A stretch of 64,000 nucleotides of DNA, from contig NZ_JACHMO010000001.1 of assembly GCF_014205015.1 (NCBI RefSeq), positions 2,108,001 through 2,172,000 on the forward strand, written 5' to 3'. The notes beneath the pieces are model-generated. The model had not been told where the DNA came from. It did not search any database and worked only from the letters and a program-made list of their open reading frames with translations. A program made the translations under genes and the position numbers. Positions 1 through 9,516 of this stretch are shown here, piece after piece (positions within the stretch are counted from its first letter, which is position 1; the number at the start of each line of letters is the position of its first letter). The stretch comes from Saccharothrix ecbatanensis (GTDB lineage Bacteria > Actinomycetota > Actinomycetes > Mycobacteriales > Pseudonocardiaceae).

Positions 1-1186
1 GGGCGACCACGGTGGTGAACAGCTTCGAGATCGACGCCACGTCGAAGATGGTGTCCTCGCGCATGGGGATCCGTTGGTCCGGCGGCAGTTCCGCGCCGTC
101 GGTCCCGAAGCGCAGCGCGTCACCCACCGCCGCGTGTTCGACGATCACACCGTTGCGCGCGGCCAGCACCACACCGCCCGGGTACGCCTGCGGGGCGGCC
201 GTCACGCCCGCCTCGACGTCGGGCACCAGCCGTTCCACGTGCTCGGCGGCCAGCCCGGCCTGGTGCGCCGGGCCGTACCGCAAGCGCTGGTGCGGGAGCG
301 CCCCGTCCCACGGTGACCCGTGCCGCCGCGAGATGGCCAACTCGGCCAGCACCGGCAGGTGGTCCGACGCGTCGGTCGTGATCACCCGCGTGTCGCGGAC
401 CCGCGCCGGGTAGCCCGCGGCGACGTAGTCGATGCGCTTGGTGGGCGCCTGCGCCGGGTACGTCATGCCCGGCGACGCCGGATCGGTCATCGCCCACGCG
501 TCGACCAGTTCCGTCCACAGTGGAGCGAGTTCCGGTGCGGTCGGGATCGCGTTGAAGTCGCCGAGCAGCACCCTCGCCTTGCCCCGATCCTCGGCCATCA
601 CCCGCAGCATGTCGGCGACCTGCGCCCGGCGCACCGCCGGATCGGCGCGGTAGTCGAGGTGCGTGTTGTAGACGTGCACGCGTTCACCGCGCACGTTCAG
701 CTCGACCTCGGGGAAGCCCGGCGCCGGCTCGGGCGTCGGGTTCGGCACCTGTGTGGACAGCCGGGTGATCGAGTGGTTCTCCGCCGCGACGATCGGGTGC
801 CGGCTGAGCACCGCCACGCCGAACTGCCGCCGAGGCTGGCCCGGCTCCACCGGGTCGAGGTCGTAGATCGGCGCGAAGTAGACGTCCATGCCGACCGCCG
901 CCGCCAGTTCCGCCGCCTGGTCCCGCCACTCGCTGCGGGCCATCCAGTGGACGTCCACCTCCTGCAACCCGACCACGTCGACGTCGGCCGCCTTGATGTC
1001 CGCGGCCACGCGTGCCAGGTCGAGCCTGCCGTCCACGCCGATTCCGGTGTGGATGTTGTAGGACATCACGGTCAGCGGCACCGACGGCAGGCCAGGGGCA
1101 GTGCCCTCTTGGCCTACTGCGGACGGACTCGTGACCAGCAGCCCGCACAGGGTGGCGGTCAGCAGTCGGCGGACGGCGTGGCGCAT
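1..1186 (-). CDS. Secreted endonuclease/exonuclease/phosphatase domain fused to a serine beta-lactamase-like domain (partial)
   Basis: The gene runs off the left edge, so only the first 395 or so codons are visible. A signal peptide (residues 1-25) is followed by an endonuclease/exonuclease/phosphatase fold at about 38-265, with MSYNIHTG, LQEVD, NTHLDY, LLGDFNAIP and the catalytic SDHLP block. After a linker a second domain begins whose last visible part holds S-I-S-K (S385, K388), the SxxK nucleophile motif of class C beta-lactamases and D-peptidases. The ATG lies 4 bp after the stop of the upstream nagZ-like gene, so the two are probably co-transcribed. Serine hydrolases of this type sit beside NagZ in the muropeptide-recycling genes of Bacillus, so a role on cell-wall fragments is plausible. 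Substrates of both domains are unknown. Confidence 0.8.
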   Translation of the reverse strand, partial: MRHAVRRLLTATLCGLLVTSPSAVGQEGTAPGLPSVPLTVMSYNIHTGIGVDGRLDLARVAADIKAADVDVVGLQEVDVHWMARSEWRDQAAELAAAVGMDVYFAPIYDLDPVEPGQPRRQFGVAVLSRHPIVAAENHSITRLSTQVPNPTPEPAPGFPEVELNVRGERVHVYNTHLDYRADPAVRRAQVADMLRVMAEDRGKARVLLGDFNAIPTAPELAPLWTELVDAWAMTDPASPGMTYPAQAPTKRIDYVAAGYPARVRDTRVITTDASDHLPVLAELAISRRHGSPWDGALPHQRLRYGPAHQAGLAAEHVERLVPDVEAGVTAAPQAYPGGVVLAARNGVIVEHAAVGDALRFGTDGAELPPDQRIPMREDTIFDVASISKLFTTVVA

Positions 1187-1190
1187 CGGT

Positions 1191-2957
1191 TCAGTTCTCC
1201 CAGGTCAGGCCGTGGCCGAACGGGTACAGCGCGGTCGAGGGGTCGCCCGCGACCGGGATGGTGACGGGCAGTTTCCCGACCGGCGCGTTCTCCCCGTAGA
1301 GCACCCGCACCGCGGACTCCACCGAGACGGCCGTGTACGAGTAGGTGGCGAGGTAGGTCGGCGCGTCGGGGAAGTGCGCGATGTCGTACGGGTCCCGGAC
1401 CGCGATGACGACGACCGGCTTTCCGGTGCCCAGCAGCGCTTTCACGAGGTTCTGCTGGCCGACGTCGGTCCACGCCTTGTTGGTGGCGACGATGGTCAGG
1501 TCGGCCGCGCCCGCACCGGCCACCGCCCGGTCGATCGTGGCCCGGTTCGGGTTCGCGCCGGTGACCAGCGAGGTCGTCGTCGCCGAACGCTGGCCGACCG
1601 CCGTGGCGAGCCGTTGCGGCACGGGATCGGCGGTGGTTCCCCAGCCGGTGGTGAAGACCGATGCCGGGCGGGTGGTCAGCGGGAGGACGGCGGCGGAGTT
1701 GCGCACGAGCGTCGTGGTCCGGTCCGTGATCTGCTGCGCGGTCCGCTTGTTGTGCTCGGTCCCGACCACGTCAGGCAGCACGGCCGGATCGGCGAACTGG
1801 CCGCCGAACAGCCCACGTCCGGCCTTCATCCGCAGGATCCGGGTGACCGACTGGTCGATGCGGTCCTCGGTCAGCTCGCCGCCGCGCACCGCCGCCAGCA
1901 CCGCGTTGTACGCGACGTCGATGTTCGGCGGCATCAGCAACTGGTCGACGCCCGCCTTCAGCGCCAGCACCGGAACGCGGTCGTCGCCGTACTTCTGCCG
2001 GACACCGGCCATCCCGAGCGAGTCGGTGACCACCACGCCGTCGTAGCCGAGCTGGTCGCGCAGGATGCCCGTCATGATCGGCCGGGAGAGCGTGGCCGGA
2101 TCGCCGGACGGGTCGAGCGCGGGCACCACGATGTGCGCGGTCATGATCGAGTCGACGCCGGCCGCGATCGCACGGCGGAACGGCGGCGCGTCCAGCCGCT
2201 CCCACTCCTCCAGGCTGTGGCCGATCACCGGGAGCCCTGTGTGGCTGTCGACGGCGGTGTCGCCGTGGCCCGGGAAGTGCTTGGCGGTGGCCGAGACGCC
2301 ACCCCGCTGGTACCCGCGCACCTGTGCTTCGACCAGACGGGCGGTGAGGTGCGGGTCCTCGCCGAACGAGCGGACGCCGATCACCGGGTTGAGCGCGTTG
2401 ACGTTGACGTCGGCGACGGGCGCGAAGTTCTGGTTGACCCCCACCGCGCGCAGTTCCCGCCCGGCGATCGTGGCCGCGATGCCGGCCGACCCGGGGCTGC
2501 GGGCCGCGCCGAGCGCCATGTTGCCGGGGAACAGCGTGGCCGGCGCGCCGACCCGTGACACCACGCCGTGTTCCTGGTCGGTGCTCACCAGCGCGGGGAT
2601 GGCGGACACCCGCTGGATGCCGTTGGACAGCTCCGTGATCTGGGCCGGGTTGACCGTGTTGCCGGACCACGCGAAGTAGATGATGCCGCCGAGGTGGTAC
2701 TTCTCGATCAGCTGCTGCGCGTTGTCGACACCGTGGGAGCGCCGGTTGGCCGCTACCGAGGCGGAATCGGCCGCGTCGACAGTCGCCCCGTAGGCGTAGG
2801 TGACGAACAGCTGGCCGATTTTCTCCTCCAGCGTCATGTTTCGCAGCGTGTCCGCCACGACGTCGGTGGTGTCGGCCGCCGCCGGTGGCGCCAGCGAGCA
2901 GACCAGCAGGGCCGACACACCGATGAGCAGGCGGCGTCGGTTGAGAATTTTCCTCAT
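1191..2957 (-). CDS. nagZ: Secreted beta-N-acetylhexosaminidase, glycoside hydrolase family 3 (NagZ-like)
   Basis: A 588-residue GH3 enzyme of the two-domain Gram-positive NagZ type, predicted to release terminal N-acetylglucosamine from muropeptides or chitin fragments. It starts with a twin-arginine-like or Sec signal (RRRLLIG, hydrophobic stretch, AAADT). The GH3 signature KHFPGHG followed by DSHTGLP (around residue 223) contains the NagZ-type catalytic Asp-His dyad, and VVTDSLGMAG (around 310) carries the nucleophile Asp. The C-terminal third is the second GH3 domain. The ATG at 2957 was chosen because GGGAGAG lies 6 nt upstream and the signal peptide begins there. An in-frame start further upstream would add 22 residues before the signal. 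It is followed after 4 bp by the nuclease/beta-lactamase fusion gene. Confidence 0.88.
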   Translation of the reverse strand: MRKILNRRRLLIGVSALLVCSLAPPAAADTTDVVADTLRNMTLEEKIGQLFVTYAYGATVDAADSASVAANRRSHGVDNAQQLIEKYHLGGIIYFAWSGNTVNPAQITELSNGIQRVSAIPALVSTDQEHGVVSRVGAPATLFPGNMALGAARSPGSAGIAATIAGRELRAVGVNQNFAPVADVNVNALNPVIGVRSFGEDPHLTARLVEAQVRGYQRGGVSATAKHFPGHGDTAVDSHTGLPVIGHSLEEWERLDAPPFRRAIAAGVDSIMTAHIVVPALDPSGDPATLSRPIMTGILRDQLGYDGVVVTDSLGMAGVRQKYGDDRVPVLALKAGVDQLLMPPNIDVAYNAVLAAVRGGELTEDRIDQSVTRILRMKAGRGLFGGQFADPAVLPDVVGTEHNKRTAQQITDRTTTLVRNSAAVLPLTTRPASVFTTGWGTTADPVPQRLATAVGQRSATTTSLVTGANPNRATIDRAVAGAGAADLTIVATNKAWTDVGQQNLVKALLGTGKPVVVIAVRDPYDIAHFPDAPTYLATYSYTAVSVESAVRVLYGENAPVGKLPVTIPVAGDPSTALYPFGHGLTWEN

Positions 2958-3152
2958 GTGCTCTCCCACCGTGAGGAAGTGACCATCCTTCGCAACGTAC
3001 GCAGTCGCCGGCCAAAGCGGCATCGACCGTTCGGACGTATCGAGCGAGCCGCGCCCGGTCGGTTCGGACTGCCGTTACAACGTTGGAAGATCTGGGCGAG
3101 CGCTGCTACGTTCGAGATCGGCCCGCTCCGCCCTGTTCGGATAGAGGTGGTC

Positions 3153-3968
3153 ATGACCGGCACGCACGACGTGGACTCCCTGGTGGAGACCCTGTACTCG
3201 GACGGCATCGTCGCGTGTCGCGGCGCGTTCACGCCCGACTGGGCCGATCGGCTCGGCGAGGACGTCGACGTGTTGTTACAGGAGGCGCTCGCGCGTCCGG
3301 ACGGCGCGATCGGCCGGGGCCCGAACCGCTACTACGTGGAGATCCACCCCGAGCGGATCAGGGGCTTCCAGGACCTGGTGACCCATCCGTGGGTGGTCGA
3401 CCTGGCGACGGCGGTGTTGGGACCGGACTACCAGGTGGTCGAGATCGGCTTCGACGTGCCGCTGCCGGGCGCGGTCACCCAGCCTTGGCACCGGGACTTC
3501 CCGGCACCGAGGGAAACCGTGGAGGACCGGCGACTCACATCGCTGGCGTTGAACGTGACGACGGTCGACACCGTCCCGGAGATGGGGCCGTTCGAGATCG
3601 CACCCGGCACGCAGTGGGACGACGCCACCGAGTTCGACCACGGGATGTTCCCGCCGAAGTCGCTGTACCCGCGCTACGAGGCGCTCGTCCAGCGGAAGAT
3701 GCCGCAACGGGGTGACATCTCGGCCCGCTCCGCCCTGACCATCCACCGCGGCACGCCCAACCGGTCGCGGTCCGCACGGCCGGTGCTCGTCCTCGGACTG
3801 GCCGCCGGCGGGGTCGAGAACGACCGCAATGACCTGGTGGTCAGCCGTGCCTACTACGAGCAGCTGCCCGAGGAAGTCCGCACGCGCTTGGGGTGCAGGA
3901 TCGTCGACCGCCTCGAACCGTTGGCGCAGAAGCACACCATCGAAGGTCTCGTGATGGGCGCCGAGTAG
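3153..3968 (+). CDS. Phytanoyl-CoA dioxygenase (PhyH) family Fe(II)/2-oxoglutarate oxygenase
   Basis: A 271-residue protein of the PhyH family, non-haem iron oxygenases that hydroxylate small molecules using 2-oxoglutarate. PWHRDFPAPRE (about residues 112-122) supplies the H-x-D iron ligands. TIHRGTPNRS (about 196-205) supplies the distal His, followed by the Arg that normally binds 2-oxoglutarate (ARPVLVLGLAA). ATG 3153 is preceded by GAGGTGG; the frame is open further upstream, but that part lacks family features. It stands alone on the plus strand, divergent from nagZ and ending 9 bp from the convergent hydrolase gene. The substrate cannot be told from sequence. Confidence 0.85.
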   Translation: MTGTHDVDSLVETLYSDGIVACRGAFTPDWADRLGEDVDVLLQEALARPDGAIGRGPNRYYVEIHPERIRGFQDLVTHPWVVDLATAVLGPDYQVVEIGFDVPLPGAVTQPWHRDFPAPRETVEDRRLTSLALNVTTVDTVPEMGPFEIAPGTQWDDATEFDHGMFPPKSLYPRYEALVQRKMPQRGDISARSALTIHRGTPNRSRSARPVLVLGLAAGGVENDRNDLVVSRAYYEQLPEEVRTRLGCRIVDRLEPLAQKHTIEGLVMGAE

Positions 3969-3977
3969 CCGGGTGGG

Positions 3978-5561
3978 TCAGAACCGGCCGAACAGCCAGT
4001 GACCGGGCCTGTCCGGGGTCGGGTCGAGGCAGAACTCCCTGGTGGCGCGCACGATCTCGGACACCTCGACGGTGCCGCGGTGGTCGGTGTCGAGGCGTTC
4101 GAAGAGGGCTCCGGCGTCGTTGTCGGGTAGGCCGCAACGAGCCATCAGGGTGAGGAACTCGTCGCGTTCCACCACGCCCGTGCCGTTGGTGTCGACGAGA
4201 GCCAGCACGGCGGTCGCCAACGGTCGGAGGGTGTGCTCGAAGGCGGTGTGCGTGGCGCGGCCTGCCCACACCAGGAACTCGGCCTTCGTGACGCGGCCGT
4301 CCTGGTCGGTGTCGGACTCGGCGGCCAGCGCGCGCCACAGGGCCCGGTAGGCGGAGCGGACGGCCATCGCGGCGACGGAGCGGGGTGGGTGGCCGAACGA
4401 CTGGACCAGGCGGAGGGCGAACACCTCGTAGTCGTCACGTCGCAGGTAGCCGTCGCCGGTGGCGTCCAGCAGGTCGAAGCGCAGCGACCTGGTGACGGGG
4501 GCGGGGGAGTGGCCGGTGACCGCCGCCGCCCAGGCCGTCGCGTCGGCACGGGCCGCGGCCAGGATCGTGCCGTGGTCGGCGTCCGGGTACGTCGTCAGCT
4601 GGACGGTGCTGCCCGCCGCGGCGATGTCGTCGGCGAAGTCGTGGATCACGGCGGGCGGGACGATCTCGTCGTTGCCGGCGGCGGCGAGGAAGACCGGGCG
4701 GTCCAGGAGGGTGATCGGGACGCGGCACTCGTCGAGCACCCGTTCCACGTGGTGGTGGCGGGTCAGGTCGGTCATGCCGGTGTCGTGGTTGGTGACCGTC
4801 CTGGTGGCGCGGAACATCTCGACCAGCGTCACCCGCTCGGCCAGGTCGACCAGGGTGGTGCCGCGGTCGGTGAGGAAGGCGTGGGTGAAGTCGGGGTACC
4901 GGGTGCGCATGCCCGCCAGCACGATCGGCACGAACGGGCAGACGGTCGCGGACGCGTCGCTGGTGCGGGTGGCGATGACGCGCACCAGGTGGACGGGCGG
5001 CGCGAGCGCCACCGTGCCCAGGAAGCCCAGTTCCGGCGCGTAGTTCGTCGCGATCAAGGCGGTGAACAGGGCGGCGTGACCGCCTTGCGAGAAGCCCGCG
5101 ACGAGCCAGCGGCGGTCGAGCGGGTGGTCGAGCCGGCGGGCGGCGCGGACGATGTCGATCACGTCGTCGGCCACCGCTTCGCCGTTGAGGTACGGGTGCG
5201 GTCCGGGCGTGGCGAGGCCTTCGTAGTCCGTCGCCGTGACGGCGTAGCCGGACGCGAGCCAGGCCGCGATGTGGGCGCGTTCCAGGCGGAGCAGGCCGGT
5301 GCGGGACGGCGCGGTGCGGTCGGACAGGCCCGTGGTGCCGTGGGCGTAGCTGACCACGGGCCAGCCGTCGGCCGGGGGCGTGCCGTCGGGGATGAACACC
5401 GACCCGGTGACGAGGCGACCACGGCCGTCGTGGCCGACGCCCTGGTAGAAGACGCGGTACGCGGCCTCCGCGTGGTCCGGTCTGAAGCGGGAGGGGAGCG
5501 GTTGGGCACGGATCAGCGTGCCGGGCCGTCGGTCCGGCGCCGTTCCGGTGGAGGCGATCAC
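3978..5561 (-). CDS. Lipase-like alpha/beta-hydrolase with C-terminal EF-hand calcium-binding domain
   Basis: A 527-residue two-part protein. Residues 1-345 are an alpha/beta-hydrolase of the secretory-lipase-like group: SYAHGTTG (oxyanion region), GFSQGGHA (nucleophile elbow G-x-S-x-G), NDEIVPP (acid Asp) and DADHGTI (His). Residues 350-527 hold four EF-hand-like loops: DATGDGYLRRDD, DTDQDGRVTKAE, DTNGTGVVERDE and DTDHRGTVEVSE. They are arranged as in calerythrin-type bacterial calcium-binding proteins. No signal peptide is visible, so it may act in the cytoplasm under calcium control. The GTG start overlaps the ureD stop (GTGA), making it the last gene of the urease operon. Hydrolase and EF-hand assignments are firm; the biological substrate and the link to urease are not known. 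Confidence 0.85.
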   Translation of the reverse strand: MIASTGTAPDRRPGTLIRAQPLPSRFRPDHAEAAYRVFYQGVGHDGRGRLVTGSVFIPDGTPPADGWPVVSYAHGTTGLSDRTAPSRTGLLRLERAHIAAWLASGYAVTATDYEGLATPGPHPYLNGEAVADDVIDIVRAARRLDHPLDRRWLVAGFSQGGHAALFTALIATNYAPELGFLGTVALAPPVHLVRVIATRTSDASATVCPFVPIVLAGMRTRYPDFTHAFLTDRGTTLVDLAERVTLVEMFRATRTVTNHDTGMTDLTRHHHVERVLDECRVPITLLDRPVFLAAAGNDEIVPPAVIHDFADDIAAAGSTVQLTTYPDADHGTILAAARADATAWAAAVTGHSPAPVTRSLRFDLLDATGDGYLRRDDYEVFALRLVQSFGHPPRSVAAMAVRSAYRALWRALAAESDTDQDGRVTKAEFLVWAGRATHTAFEHTLRPLATAVLALVDTNGTGVVERDEFLTLMARCGLPDNDAGALFERLDTDHRGTVEVSEIVRATREFCLDPTPDRPGHWLFGRF

Positions 5562-6346
5562 GTCAGGACGTTAGCGGCTTCCGCCACCACTGCGCCGTAC
5601 CGGAGGTCCGGGCGTGCGGCGATGGCGGTGTCGAGGAGGCGGTAGGCGGTGATGGTGTCCTCGGCGAGGACGGTGGCCAGTGAGCCACCGTGGGCCAGGG
5701 GCACCAGAGACCACCAGTCGCCGACCGCCGGCTCGGGCGGGTCCGGCTCGCCGACGAGCAGGTCGGTGGCGATGACGTGGTGACCGGCCATGTGCGCGGG
5801 AGACGCGTCCAGGTCGGGGTCGCCGAGGTCGAGGCGTTGGCGCAGCAGTGTGGTGCCCTCACGGCGGACACGGGTATCGCTGCGGAACAGGCCCGGTTGT
5901 TCGCCGCTGCGGCCGAGGACGACGACCTCGCGGAGGCGCAACCGGGCGTCGGACGCGAGGTCGGCGCACAACGACGCGTGGTGGTCGGCCCCGGCGGCGA
6001 CGACGGTGGGTTCGGCCAGGTACTCCAGCCGGCCGCCGTCCGCGACGTGGAAGGTCACCGCCGTGCGGCTGGGGCCGGGGTGCTGGCCGGGCAGCACGAC
6101 GGTCGCGCCGATCGCGCGCAGGGTGAGCGCGGCGCCCGGCCCCACCGCGACCTCGACTCCCAGGACGTCGCCGCCAAGCGGTGCGGCGGCGGAGCCGACG
6201 AGGTGGACCAGCGCGGTGTCCGGGTCCTCGTCGTGGCACGCGGCGGGGCAGGGCATCAACGTCAGCGGCGACACCGATCGCAGGTCGCGCACGACGCTGC
6301 GACCGGTGCGGTCGCGTTCCACCACCAGTCGTGCGACGGCCTTCAC
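5558..6346 (-). CDS. ureD: Urease accessory protein UreD
   Basis: UreD (UreH) is the scaffold that binds urease apoprotein and, with UreF and UreG, delivers nickel to the active site. The 262-residue product fits the actinobacterial UreD family: early ARLVVERD, a central block around [12 protein letters not shown], the [14 protein letters not shown] stretch, and [19 protein letters not shown] further on. The GTG start overlaps the ureG stop as GTGA, and its own TGA overlaps the GTG of the next hydrolase gene. The start is fixed by that coupling, since the frame stays open far upstream inside ureG. It is the last urease gene proper in an A-B-C-F-G-D order. Confidence 0.88.
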   Translation of the reverse strand: MKAVARLVVERDRTGRSVVRDLRSVSPLTLMPCPAACHDEDPDTALVHLVGSAAAPLGGDVLGVEVAVGPGAALTLRAIGATVVLPGQHPGPSRTAVTFHVADGGRLEYLAEPTVVAAGADHHASLCADLASDARLRLREVVVLGRSGEQPGLFRSDTRVRREGTTLLRQRLDLGDPDLDASPAHMAGHHVIATDLLVGEPDPPEPAVGDWWSLVPLAHGGSLATVLAEDTITAYRLLDTAIAARPDLRYGAVVAEAANVLT

Positions 6347-7086
6347 ACCGTGCCCGACAGCTGGGCGACTTCGGCCGGGTCGTGGCGGAGCACGGCACGG
6401 ACCCAGGCGGCCACGTCCGGCGCGTCGGGGGTGCGCACCAGCGACTGGCTGATCACCGGCAGCTCGTGGCGGCGCATGCGGTGGGCGTCCGAGAGCATGA
6501 CGTCCAAGTCCGCGCCGACGTGTGCGGCGAGGTCGGTCTTGTTGACGACGAGCAGGTCGGCGGTGGTGACGCCGGGACCGCCCTTGCGGGGGACCTTGTC
6601 GCCGCCGGAGACGTCCACGACGAAGATCTGCCGGTCGACCAGGCCGCGGCTGAACGTGGCGGTGAGGTTGTCGCCGCCGCTCTCGATGATCACGAGGTGC
6701 AGCCCGGGGAAGCGCTCTTCCAGCAGTTCGACGGCGTCGAGGTTGGCGGTGATGTCGTCGCGGATGGCGGTGTGCGGGCACGCGCCCGTCTGCACGGCCT
6801 CGATGCGCTCCGGGGCAAGCACGCCCGCGCGGCGCAGGAAGTCGGCGTCCTCGGTGGTGTAGATGTCGTTGGTCACCACCGCGAGTTCCAGTTCGTCGCC
6901 CAGGGCCCGGCACAGCGCGGCGACCAGGGCGGTCTTGCCGCAGCCGACCGGGCCGCCGATGCCGAGGCGGAACGCGCGGTCCGGGTCGACGTGACGCGCG
7001 TACGGGTCCGGGGCGGTGTGGGTGGGGTCGAAGTCGACCGGATGTGAATGGCCGTGGCCGTGTCCGGTTGTGTGGTCAGCCGGCAA
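6343..7086 (-). CDS. ureG: Urease accessory GTPase UreG
   Basis: UreG is the GTPase that powers nickel insertion into urease. The P-loop [16 protein letters not shown], the [10 protein letters not shown] stretch, the nickel-site Cys-Pro-His in TGACPHTA, the [11 protein letters not shown] block and the NKTDL guanine motif are all present. The N-terminus is His-rich ([11 protein letters not shown]), a common nickel-handling extension. Two starts compete. The ATG at 7119 has no convincing ribosome site and would overlap ureF by 44 bp. The TTG at 7086 has GGAGG 8 nt upstream and overlaps ureF by 11 bp. I prefer the TTG. It is coupled to ureF before it and ureD after it. Confidence 0.9.
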   Translation of the reverse strand: MPADHTTGHGHGHSHPVDFDPTHTAPDPYARHVDPDRAFRLGIGGPVGCGKTALVAALCRALGDELELAVVTNDIYTTEDADFLRRAGVLAPERIEAVQTGACPHTAIRDDITANLDAVELLEERFPGLHLVIIESGGDNLTATFSRGLVDRQIFVVDVSGGDKVPRKGGPGVTTADLLVVNKTDLAAHVGADLDVMLSDAHRMRRHELPVISQSLVRTPDAPDVAAWVRAVLRHDPAEVAQLSGTV

Positions 7087-7780
7087 AGAGACGCACCTCC
7101 AGGCGGTGGGTTCGGTCATGGGTCTCGGCGAAGAGGTCGAGGGCGGGCGAGCTCGGCGCGGGTAGTTCCGCTGGTGGCAGGTCGGGGTTTCCGGCGGCGG
7201 TGGCGGCGATGCGCCCGATCGGTGCGGACAGGTCGGCGACGATCGCGTTGACGTGGAACGGGTCCAGGCCCAGCAGCCGGACGCAGGCGCTCGCCGGTCC
7301 GCTGACCGACAGGTAGGCGGCGGCGAGCGCGGCCTGGCGCGGGGACGCGCCCGCGATCCCGGCCAACGCGCCCAGCGCGACGGGGTGGTGTGGCCGCGGT
7401 GTGGCCGCCAACAGGTCGTCCAACACCGGTGAGGGCCAGGCGAGTCGACCGGCGCGGGCCATGCCGCGGCCCTGCGCGCGTGACACCTCGCGTTGCGAGG
7501 GAGAAGGGGTGCGGGCGTCGACTTCGACGTCCAACTCCCGCCACCGGCGCCGTTCCCGAGCGGAGTGGGCCGCCATGGCGGCGATGGCGGCGGTGAGCGC
7601 GCCGACCGTGCGGAGTCTGCCGCGCAGGAACGAGGCGAGCGTCGGGACGTCGGTGACCAGGCCGCGGGCGACCGCCTCTTCGAGCCCGCCGGAGTGGGCG
7701 TGCCCGCCGCCGGGGAAGCGGGAGTCCGCGATGCACAGCACGACGGCCATGCCCGTGGCGTCCGACAGGTCGGCGTTCAT
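7076..7780 (-). CDS. ureF: Urease accessory protein UreF
   Basis: UreF is the helical accessory protein that bridges UreD and UreG in the urease activation complex. The 234-residue product begins like family members ([20 protein letters not shown]) and ends with the helical part containing [12 protein letters not shown]. It is somewhat divergent in the middle (residues about 85-115), where a basic loop has replaced the usual helix boundary. The ATG overlaps the ureC stop by one base (TGATG). Its own stop lies inside the start region of ureG. Confidence 0.86.
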   Translation of the reverse strand: MNADLSDATGMAVVLCIADSRFPGGGHAHSGGLEEAVARGLVTDVPTLASFLRGRLRTVGALTAAIAAMAAHSARERRRWRELDVEVDARTPSPSQREVSRAQGRGMARAGRLAWPSPVLDDLLAATPRPHHPVALGALAGIAGASPRQAALAAAYLSVSGPASACVRLLGLDPFHVNAIVADLSAPIGRIAATAAGNPDLPPAELPAPSSPALDLFAETHDRTHRLEVRLFAG

Positions 7781-9516
7781 CAGAACAGGAAGTAGCGCTG
7801 CGTCATGGGCAGTTCCGCCACCGGATCGGATTCGACCAACTCGTCGTCGATGTACACGGCGAAGTTGTCCGCCCGCACCACGACTTTCGGCAGTGCGTCG
7901 TTCAGCTTCATCTTCTCCTTGAACACCCGACGGGTGTTGTGCACCGCCTCCAACGGCGTGGCAGTCCTCAGGGCCGTTTGGAGGTCGGCCTCGATCGCCT
8001 CTTTGGCCACGAAGTGCACGCTGCACTCGGCGGCCACCTTCGGCGCGGACCCGTACATCGGACGCGACCACACGGGTTGCGGCGTCGGGATGGAGGCGCT
8101 CGGGTCGCCCATCTGCGCCCACGCGATGACCCCGCCCTTGAACACCAGGTGGGGACGCACCCCGAAGTACTTCGGCTCCCACAGCACCAGGTCGGCCAGC
8201 CGGTCCACTTCGACCGAGCCGACCAGGTGGTCGATGCCGTGCGCGATCGCCGGGTTGATCGTGTACTTGGCGACGTACCGACGTGCCCGCATGTTGTCGT
8301 TGTCCGCGGCCTTGTCCTCGGCCCCCCGCTTGCGCTTCTCCTTCATCACGTGCGCGGTCTGCCAGGTGCGCAGGACGACCTCGCCGATCCGTCCCATGGC
8401 CAACGCGTCGGAGCTGATCATCGAGATCGCGCCCATGTCCTGCAACACGTCCTCGGCGGCGATGGTGCTGGGCCGGATCCGGCTGCTCGCGAAGGCCAGG
8501 TCCTCCGGGATGGACCGGTTGAGGTGGTGGGCCACCATCAGCATGTCCAGGTGCTCGTCGAACGTGTTGACGGTGTACGGCCGGGTCGGGTTGGTCGAGG
8601 AGGGCAGCACGTTGGCGTAGGACACGACGCTCAGGATGTCCGGCGCGTGCCCGCCACCGGCGCCCTCGGCGTGGTAGGCGTTGACGGAGCGGTCCCCGAC
8701 GGCCTTCATCGTGGACTCCAGGAAACCGGCTTCGTTCAGCGTGTCGGTGTGGATGGCGACCTGCACGCCGCTCTTCTCCGCCACGCTCAGCGCCATGTCG
8801 AGCGCCGCGGGCGTCGCGCCCCAGTCCTCGTGGATCTTGAACCCGCCCGCGCCGGCGCGCAGTTGCTCCCACAGGGCGTCGGGACGCGCGGTGCAGCCCT
8901 TGCCCAGTTGCAGGATGTTCACCGGTTGGCCGTCCATGGCGCGGAACATCCGGGCCAGGTTCCACGGGCCCGGTGTCACGGTGGTGGCCTTGCTGCCGTC
9001 CGCCGGACCGGTGCCGCCGCCGATCAGCGTGGTCAGCCCACCGGCCAGGGCCGAGTCCACGAGCTGCGGGCAGACGAAGTGGACGTGGCAGTCGATGCCG
9101 CCGGCGGTGAGGATCTTGCCGTTGCCTGCGACGACCTCCGTGCCGGGTCCGATGACCAACGTGGAGTCGACCCCGTCCATGACGTCGGGGTTGCCCGCCT
9201 TGCCGATGCCGACGATCCTCCCGTCCCGGACGCCCACGTCGGCCTTGACCACACCCCAGTGGTCGAGCACCACGACACCCGTGATCACCAGGTCCGGGGT
9301 ACCTTCGGCACGGGTGGCCGTCGCTTGGCCCATCGACTCGCGGATGACCTTGCCGCCGCCGAAGACCACCTCGTCGCCGGAACCCTGAGGCCCCATCGAG
9401 CGGTCTTCGGTCGGCTCGATCAGCAGGTTCGTGTCGGCGAGCCGGATCTTGTCCCCGACGGTGGGGCCGAGCAGTTCGGCGTAGCGGCGGCGCTTGATCT
9501 CCCACTTGTCGGTCAC
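7780..9516 (-). CDS. ureC: Urease subunit alpha (catalytic), with Cys-to-Ala change in the active-site flap
   Basis: UreC carries the dinickel centre that hydrolyses urea to ammonia and carbamate. The 578-residue product has all nickel and catalytic residues: the HxH pair in [10 protein letters not shown], the carbamylated Lys and a nickel His in [10 protein letters not shown], the His of [10 protein letters not shown], the His of [14 protein letters not shown], the Asp of [10 protein letters not shown] and the Arg of [14 protein letters not shown]. The mobile flap reads MVAHHLNRS where nearly all ureases have MVCHHL. The flap Cys is therefore Ala (codon GCC) while the catalytic flap His remains. 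The GTG start at 9516 overlaps the ureB stop (GTGA). The frame is open further upstream but that part is ureB in another frame. Confidence 0.95.
   Translation of the reverse strand: MTDKWEIKRRRYAELLGPTVGDKIRLADTNLLIEPTEDRSMGPQGSGDEVVFGGGKVIRESMGQATATRAEGTPDLVITGVVVLDHWGVVKADVGVRDGRIVGIGKAGNPDVMDGVDSTLVIGPGTEVVAGNGKILTAGGIDCHVHFVCPQLVDSALAGGLTTLIGGGTGPADGSKATTVTPGPWNLARMFRAMDGQPVNILQLGKGCTARPDALWEQLRAGAGGFKIHEDWGATPAALDMALSVAEKSGVQVAIHTDTLNEAGFLESTMKAVGDRSVNAYHAEGAGGGHAPDILSVVSYANVLPSSTNPTRPYTVNTFDEHLDMLMVAHHLNRSIPEDLAFASSRIRPSTIAAEDVLQDMGAISMISSDALAMGRIGEVVLRTWQTAHVMKEKRKRGAEDKAADNDNMRARRYVAKYTINPAIAHGIDHLVGSVEVDRLADLVLWEPKYFGVRPHLVFKGGVIAWAQMGDPSASIPTPQPVWSRPMYGSAPKVAAECSVHFVAKEAIEADLQTALRTATPLEAVHNTRRVFKEKMKLNDALPKVVVRADNFAVYIDDELVESDPVAELPMTQRYFLF

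Noticed and set aside
6343..7119. ATG 7119 as the start of ureG
   Set aside because: No ribosome site precedes it and it would overlap ureF by 44 bp. The TTG at 7086 has GGAGG at good spacing, so it was preferred, though ATG 7119 is not excluded.
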